Origin: Rikenellaceae bacterium
GTDB lineage: Bacteria > Bacteroidota > Bacteroidia > Bacteroidales > Rikenellaceae
Direction of reading: 5' to 3'
DNA: 64,000 nt
Assembly: GCA_021201795.1 (NCBI GenBank)
Contig: JAJQEF010000017.1
Coordinates: 30,052 to 94,051 of the forward strand
Position numbers and translations under genes: made by a program. Below, one piece after another: positions 59,015 to 64,000 of the stretch. The notes beneath the pieces are model-generated. The model was not told the DNA's origin. It saw nothing but the letters and a program-made list of their open reading frames with translations, and made no database searches. Position 1 is the first letter of the stretch. Each line of letters starts with the position of its first letter.

Positions 59015-60472
59015 CTATCTTCTGCCGCCGCTCGAACTCGATCCGCTCGATGACGATGAGCTACCTCTGGAATATCCTGCACCGCTTGAAGAACTACTGC
59101 TCGAAGACGATCCACTGCTATATGAAGAAGACGAACTGCTGCTTCCGCTGCTGTAACCAGGTGCAGAGGGTACTGAAACACTCGAAGAACTTGAGCTGGT
59201 AGTAGTTGCCGAACGTCTGTTATAAGACGCGGAATTAGTGCCCGAAGTCGAGGAAGACTGATTCGTAACAGCCTGCTGCCTTGTAACCACGGTCGGTTGC
59301 TGAGTCGTTCTTCTTTGAGTATTCGTACCTACCGAAGTGTTGGAGCTACTGTTACCGGTTACAGAGGTAGAACCTGTTCCTCTTCTGTCGTAAGTAGTGC
59401 CGGAAGAATTAGTAGAAGTGTTGGTACCTGTTGTTACAGCAGGTTCCGTAGTTCTTCTTCTGTCGTATGTCGTAGTCGTACCGGAATTCGAACTGCTTCC
59501 CGATGAAGTAGATGACGAAACAGTCGATCCGGAACCTCCTCTCCTATCGTATGTTACCCCGGAATTTTGTGATGAAGTAGACGGAAGAGTAGACCCGTTT
59601 ATCGTCTCCCCTCTTCTTCTGTAAGCAACGGAAGTACCGGAGTTATTGTTCGATAGCGTACTGCTTCCGCTTCCACGTCCGCCGATCACAGAATTCCCCA
59701 TCGTAGTTCTTCTCGTATTACTTGTAACGAAACGGCTTGCCCCACCATGGATATAACCTCCGCCTCCGCCATAGTGATGATTATGGGACCATCCCCATCC
59801 ACCATAATAGTGATGATAATAATACGGATCATTGTGCCAGTACCAACGCCAGCTCCAAGCATACCAGAGATAAAAGGCCCAATCATAGCCCCATCTTGCC
59901 CTCGGTCCGTAATACCACCAATTGAAAGGGTCGTATCTCCACTCATGCCATGTCCAGTACGGCCTGTAATAATTGAACGAAATATTTACATTAACGGGAG
60001 AATCCCATGTATTGAAAAATGAAGTTACCTGTCTTGGTTCCATCCATACTTCGTCCCCTATTACTACTATATTATAACCCAGATCCGCTGATTTCCTTAT
60101 CTCCTTATCCCAATTTACATTTTTATCGAGATACTTGTAATAACTAACAGGTTTTTCATATTTCAGGGATTCGAATCCGCGTAAACGGCGTTGATAAGAT
60201 TCGTTATATGAAGTAGATATAGGAATATCGTCGCCGTAGTAAAATCCATCCTGTCCGGCAGCATTAATATCCCTCAACGCAAGTTCTTCCCGCAGTGCAG
60301 CATTCTGTGCATCCTGTCTCTGCTGAGCCTCGACGTAGCGGTCAATATCATGTGTATTATAAAGGTCGTCCACGACCCTTGTCCTGTTCTGTGCCGAAAG
60401 AGTCGAAACCGCGGCGAGCAGAATGGCAAATAATACCGCTGACCTTAAATTAATATGCTTATGCCAACTCAT
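59015..60472 (-). CDS. Secreted Ser-rich protein with YDRR repeats and an aromatic/His-rich domain
   Basis: A 485-residue protein with a signal peptide (AVLFAILLAAVSTLSAQ). Residues 30-160 form a helical, then mixed domain (ALREELALRDINAAG; NIVVIGDEVWMEPRQV). Residues 168-240 are very rich in Trp, Tyr, His and Gly (WHNDPYYYHHYYGG; WSHNHHYGG), resembling metal-binding or surface-adhesive stretches. From 280 to the end there is Ser/Thr/Gly-rich low-complexity sequence with a recurring Y-x-R-R motif at 284, 308, 336, 361 and 417 (QRR at 387). It is upstream of, and probably cotranscribed with, an outer-membrane barrel gene. Function unknown; a surface or periplasmic scaffold is possible. Confidence 0.8.
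   Translation of the reverse strand: MSWHKHINLRSAVLFAILLAAVSTLSAQNRTRVVDDLYNTHDIDRYVEAQQRQDAQNAALREELALRDINAAGQDGFYYGDDIPISTSYNESYQRRLRGFESLKYEKPVSYYKYLDKNVNWDKEIRKSADLGYNIVVIGDEVWMEPRQVTSFFNTWDSPVNVNISFNYYRPYWTWHEWRYDPFNWWYYGPRARWGYDWAFYLWYAWSWRWYWHNDPYYYHHYYGGWGWSHNHHYGGGGGYIHGGASRFVTSNTRRTTMGNSVIGGRGSGSSTLSNNNSGTSVAYRRRGETINGSTLPSTSSQNSGVTYDRRGGSGSTVSSSTSSGSSSNSGTTTTYDRRRTTEPAVTTGTNTSTNSSGTTYDRRGTGSTSVTGNSSSNTSVGTNTQRRTTQQPTVVTRQQAVTNQSSSTSGTNSASYNRRSATTTSSSSSSVSVPSAPGYSSGSSSSSSSYSSGSSSSSSSSSGAGYSRGSSSSSSGSSSSGGRR
59018..59632 (-). repeat. Coding repeat region with YDRR-type units and poly-Ser
   Basis: Encodes residues 281-485. Imperfect units of about 24-31 residues each end or begin with Y-[RDN]-R-R-[GRS], separated by Ser/Thr/Asn-rich linkers, and finish in poly-Ser with GYSSG and GYSRG units. 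Low complexity makes it prone to length change by recombination or slippage. Confidence 0.75.
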
Positions 60473-60554
60473 ATCTGAAAATTTTAATTATTTATATTCT
60501 TTTATTTTATAACGAAAACCATACCTCAAAAGTTACATGCAGGCATCCTTTTTA

Positions 60555-60562
60555 CAAATATA
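60555..60562 (-). promoter_or_regulatory. Possible -7 box for the Ser-rich/OMP operon
   Basis: TATATTTG on the minus strand matches TAnnTTTG, with a TTTA about 20 bases upstream. It lies about 80 bases before the ATG at 60472. Confidence 0.4.
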
Positions 60563-60614
60563 ATTATTAATACTATAAAGTTATGATGCGATAATGACTA
60601 ATTTTGCTGCACTT

Positions 60615-60646
60615 TTTGGACTCTTATTCCAAAAAAACTAATTTTG
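60615..60646 (+). promoter_or_regulatory. Promoter of proS
   Basis: A full Bacteroidetes promoter: TTTG at 60615-60618, a 20-base spacer, and TAATTTTG at 60639-60646. A second identical TAATTTTG occurs 40 bases upstream (60599-60606). The transcript leader would be about 17 nt to the ATG at 60670. Confidence 0.65.
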
Positions 60647-60669
60647 TAAATTCTATAATAAAAACACAT

Positions 60670-62154
60670 ATGGCAAAAGAACTTAAAGAAGTAGTCAATA
60701 AAGAAGAGAATTACTCCCAATGGTATAATAACCTCGTAGTTAAAGCAGGTCTTGCAGAGAATTCCGCAGTCAGGGGTTGTATGGTTATTAAACCCTACGG
60801 CTATGCTATATGGGAAAAAATGCAGGCGGCCCTGGACAAAATGTTTAAAGACACAGGACACATGAATGCTTATTTTCCTCTCTTTATACCTAAATCTTTT
60901 TTCAATAAAGAGGCCAGCCATGTGGAAGGTTTTGCAAAGGAATGTGCAGTGGTGACACACTACAGGTTGAAGAACGATCCGGACGGCAAAGGAGTAGTGG
61001 TCGACGAGGATGCAAAACTCGAAGAAGAACTTATTGTCAGGCCTACTTCCGAGACTATAATCTGGAACACATATAAAAACTGGATACAGTCGTACAGGGA
61101 TCTTCCGATCCTGTGCAACCAATGGGCGAACGTGGTTCGTTGGGAAATGAGAACCAGGCTGTTCCTTCGTACCGCGGAATTTTTGTGGCAGGAAGGACAC
61201 ACCGCTCACGCTACGAAGGATGAAGCATTGGAAGAAACGAGAAAAATGATAGGCGTTTATGCCGAATTCGCTGAAAAATGGATGGGCTTACCGGTAATTA
61301 TAGGACATAAATCCGATAGCGAACGTTTTGCAGGGGCTGAAGATACTATGACTATCGAAGCACTGATGCAGGACGGCAAGGCACTCCAATCAGGAACATC
61401 ACATTTCCTCGGACAGAATTTCGCCAAAGCGTTCGATGTACAGTTCGCAAATAAGGACGGTAAGCTGGACTATGTATGGGCTACTTCATGGGGGGTTTCC
61501 ACACGTCTTATGGGAGCGTTGATAATGGCTCATTCAGACAATAACGGCCTTGTGCTTCCTCCGAAACTCGCTCCGATAGAAGTCGTACTTATTCCTATTT
61601 ATAAAGGGGAAGACGAACTTAGAGAAATCACAAATAAATTGAAGGAGATAGGCGACAGACTCAAAAAAGTAGGCATAAGCGTTAAGGTCGACGACAGGGA
61701 TAACGTTCGTTCAGGATTTAAGTTTGCGGAATATGAACTTAAGGGCGTACCGGTAAGGATCGTAATGGGACCTCGCGATTTCAAGAACGGAACTGTGGAG
61801 ATAGCGAGAAGGGATACTCTCACCAAAGAAAATATTTCGCAGGAAGGTTTGACAGAGTATATCCAAAAAATGGTAGAGGACATACAGGAGAATATTTTCA
61901 ACAAGGCTCTGAATTTCAGAAATGAAATGACCACTAAAGTCGACACGTACGAGGAATTTAAAGAGGTCCTCGAAAACAAGGGTGGGTTCATCCTGGCGCA
62001 TTGGGACGGAACTCCGGAGACCGAAGAGAAGATCAAGAACGAAACCAAAGCCACTATAAGATGTATTCCAGTTGATGCTCCTGAAGAAGACGGAGTGGAT
62101 ATTATATCCGGGAATCCGTCGAAGCGAAGAGTTTTATTCGCAAAATCATATTAA
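60670..62154 (+). CDS. proS: Prolyl-tRNA synthetase, short (archaeal/eukaryal-like) type
   Basis: Class II synthetase charging tRNA-Pro. From the ATG at 60670 ([20 protein letters not shown]) it is 494 residues, the short form without the bacterial editing insertion. Motif 2 has [24 protein letters not shown], and the C-terminal part has an anticodon-binding domain (VVLIPIYKG) and a ProRS-type C-terminal domain ending AKSY. An upstream in-frame start (60604) lies before the -7 box and was not used. A strong terminator follows. Confidence 0.97.
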   Translation: MAKELKEVVNKEENYSQWYNNLVVKAGLAENSAVRGCMVIKPYGYAIWEKMQAALDKMFKDTGHMNAYFPLFIPKSFFNKEASHVEGFAKECAVVTHYRLKNDPDGKGVVVDEDAKLEEELIVRPTSETIIWNTYKNWIQSYRDLPILCNQWANVVRWEMRTRLFLRTAEFLWQEGHTAHATKDEALEETRKMIGVYAEFAEKWMGLPVIIGHKSDSERFAGAEDTMTIEALMQDGKALQSGTSHFLGQNFAKAFDVQFANKDGKLDYVWATSWGVSTRLMGALIMAHSDNNGLVLPPKLAPIEVVLIPIYKGEDELREITNKLKEIGDRLKKVGISVKVDDRDNVRSGFKFAEYELKGVPVRIVMGPRDFKNGTVEIARRDTLTKENISQEGLTEYIQKMVEDIQENIFNKALNFRNEMTTKVDTYEEFKEVLENKGGFILAHWDGTPETEEKIKNETKATIRCIPVDAPEEDGVDIISGNPSKRRVLFAKSY

Positions 62155-62185
62155 TAAAAATCCGGTCTGAGACCGGATTTTTTAT
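62155..62185. terminator. Bidirectional terminator between proS and the MutS-like gene
   Basis: Stem AATCCGGTC / GACCGGATT with loop TGA, flanked by AAAAA and TTTTTT. The stop of the MutS-like gene (62182-62184) lies at its edge. Confidence 0.85.
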
Positions 62186-63969
62186 ATAAGTCCCATTTCT
62201 TTGAGGAGTATGGAAGCATTCATGTTGCGGCTGACTCCTTCCTTTAATTTGTAGTCATAACTGATTCCCTTTTCATTATGCTCTATCTCGAAACAGATAT
62301 TACTGAAATTGTTCTGATGTTCTCGACTTAGTTCACCTAAAGCAAGATTGTGAGTGGCCACTATACCACACAGGTTGTAATTAATTATTTTCTCGAGGAA
62401 TTTACGCGAACCGTTCAACTTATCCTTTGAGTTGGTACCCTTAAGCATCTCGTCGAGGATGATGAACATTCAGTCGCTTTTTTCGGCAATCGTTTTAAGC
62501 TCTTTAAGCCTCAACAACTCCGCATGAAAATAAGAGTTTCCTTTGGAGAGATTATCCGTAGTCCTCATACTGGTAAATATATCCAGCGGACGGAAGGCGA
62601 ATGATTCTGCACAAACGACATTCCCCGACATCGCAAGAACCAGGTTGACCCCTATCGTGCGAAGAAAGGTGCTCTTCCCGGCCATATTGGCTCCGGTGAG
62701 AATATATATTTCATGCATGGACTTCAACCTGAAATCATTACTTACCTTGACCGTACTTCTCAATAAAGGATGTGCAGTGTTACGGATATCGGCAACGGTT
62801 CCTTTATCGATTTGGGGAAAAATATATTCAGGATGATTGACGCTGAAATTCCCCATGCTGACCAGTGCGTCGATCTCTTCGACAGCATCCATCCATCCGA
62901 TTATATTATCGCCGTATTTCGACTTCCACTTATCGACCAAGTTCACGAGGTGAAAGTCTCTCATAAATAATGCATTTAGAAGAAGCCATATAAGTATATT
63001 GTTACGCTGGTCGAATCCATTGAGTATTTTATACAACTCTTTGAATGCAAAACCGGCATTTCGTTCTCCATTCATCAGCATATCTCTCACATCAGCCAAT
63101 CTATCGCTTTGAAATTCTTTTTGTTCGATAACATCTATCAACTCGTAGTACTTGTCTATGGTTGCAGATACTTTATTGAGATCCTGACTTTTCGAATTGA
63201 TCTTTTTTATCGTAAAAAGAACAATAAATAATTGTGCAGTAAATAAATAAACCGGCACATAAGGATTTATATAATCCAGAAGCGCGGCAAGCAGTATCAT
63301 CAACGATATGGCATTTACAATATATATTATACGGATAATCCACGTTTTTTTGAAAAAATCCGGTTCTTCGAGCCATTTCTGAATGTAGAAACTTTCGGAT
63401 TCGGAAATCTCGGCATACGCTCCACGGCATCTGAATTTATACATCCAATAAGAATCATCCGCAAGTTCACGGACAGAATTCTGCCGTGAGACTATCAATG
63501 AAGCATCCTTCAATGGTTTAGTCAGCCATCCTGCCAGAAGTTTTCTACTCTTTAGAGTAACTGTACGATTTATCGCCTGGAACAACGAATTTTCTCCGAA
63601 GATATCGAGGTCGAGCGAATATTCGTGAGAAGGATCCATAAATTCCTCACCAGTATCGAGATTAGTAAAATCGCCTTCTATATATTCTTTCTCCGTACGG
63701 TTTATTTTAATCAGGATCTTCAATTGGTTAATCTGATCTACGATGCCAGTGTCCTTAACCGACAGTGCTATGAACAGAATCACCGACACACATAATACGG
63801 CATAAACCACAAAATCGACCGGTGGAAAAAAAAGTTTATATATTCCCCATATGAAAAATGCGACACAAAGCAGCTTGCCTGCGGTAACGAAATTTCTTAT
63901 CTTCCGCACCTTCACGAGTTCCGAAACACAATTCTGGATATTACCGGTAAAAAAATCCGTATTTCTCAT
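62182..63969 (-). pseudogene. MutS-family membrane ATPase split by an in-frame TGA
   Basis: The gene encodes a MutS-related protein found in Bacteroidetes, with two pairs of N-terminal hydrophobic segments (residues about 30-65 and 210-250), a MutS core-like helical part and an ABC ATPase. Walker A GANMAGKST is at 426-434, but a TGA at 62470-62472 follows residue 499 (...AEKSD). The same frame continues directly with ATG and the Walker B FIILDEMLKGTNS, the switch His (VATHNLALGE) and the normal C-terminus. Either half alone lacks a complete ATPase site. The TGAATG junction could allow reinitiation; nonsense mutation or sequence error is the simplest reading. Confidence 0.82.
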
Positions 63970-64000
63970 ATTATTCCGGTCTCGGTAAAAAGTTTGATAT

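Noticed and set aside
57442..59181. A 67-residue N-terminal extension of the outer-membrane protein.
   Set aside because: It overlaps the Ser-rich gene in another frame, has no signal peptide, and the ATG at 58980 begins a clear signal sequence.
59018..59632. A CRISPR or non-coding repeat array.
   Set aside because: The repeats are imperfect, in frame, vary in spacing and lie inside a long coding sequence with a signal peptide.
62467..62475. Selenocysteine or a reassigned TGA codon in the MutS-like gene.
   Set aside because: No SECIS-like hairpin was evident after the TGA, the site is not catalytic, and TGA ends other genes here such as ligA and the GH78 gene.

Overview
The window looks like a chromosome segment of a member of the Bacteroidota, most likely the order Bacteroidales. 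The evidence is a set of lineage-typical genes (DUF4837 lipoprotein, DUF2027-Smr protein, Rho with a long charged N-terminal insert, LuxC-type acyl-CoA reductase, short class prolyl-tRNA synthetase), many lipoprotein signal peptides, almost no Shine-Dalgarno sequences, and repeated matches to the Bacteroidetes -7 box TAnnTTTG upstream of genes. No tRNA, rRNA, insertion sequence, prophage, CRISPR array, integrase or SusC/SusD pair was seen. No stretch over 300 bases lacks a gene or gene relic.

Layout. 1-7.1 kb: recG, aroE and a YqaA-type membrane protein as one coupled operon; an acyl-CoA synthetase; the RNase P RNA gene; and a trpB2. 7.2-12.9 kb: a tandem array of lipoprotein paralogues with a TonB-C-like domain, in which intact copies alternate with broken ones and relics. 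12.9-21.5 kb: rho-miaA, acyl-CoA reductase, cspA, a lipoprotein, then asnS-rpoN-PAP2-like. 21.5-25.9 kb: a GH28-fold protein and a GH106 rhamnosidase. 25.9-33.9 kb: cvpA-rsgA, deoC, a small ferredoxin, ligA-priA-flavin reductase. 33.9-36.9 kb: an acetyl-esterase-like hydrolase and a GH78 rhamnosidase. 36.9-45.5 kb: trkA, DUF2027-Smr, DUF4837, trxA, an M23 peptidase, fabD, plsC-parE. 45.5-53.6 kb: a frameshifted nucleotidase-like lipoprotein running without a stop into gcvP, then gyrA and a TPR protein. 53.8-57.3 kb: an M20 amidohydrolase with three acyltransferase-like genes. 57.4-64 kb: an outer-membrane beta-barrel protein with a Ser-rich YDRR-repeat protein, proS, and a MutS-family ATPase gene split by an in-frame TGA.

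Most of the window is housekeeping (DNA replication and repair, translation, transcription, envelope biogenesis). The carbohydrate genes point to use of rhamnose-containing pectins such as rhamnogalacturonan, although the GH28-like protein appears to have lost its catalytic aspartates. The most unusual part is the 7.2-12.9 kb array. All members carry a shared N-terminal D-[AS]-x-F-[KR]-Y block and a C-terminal WGH[YF]R block, and the array shows several stages of gene birth and decay. Independent lesions elsewhere (T8 frameshift, lost stop codon, in-frame TGA) suggest either ongoing gene decay and phase variation or residual sequence errors. Read mapping would separate these.
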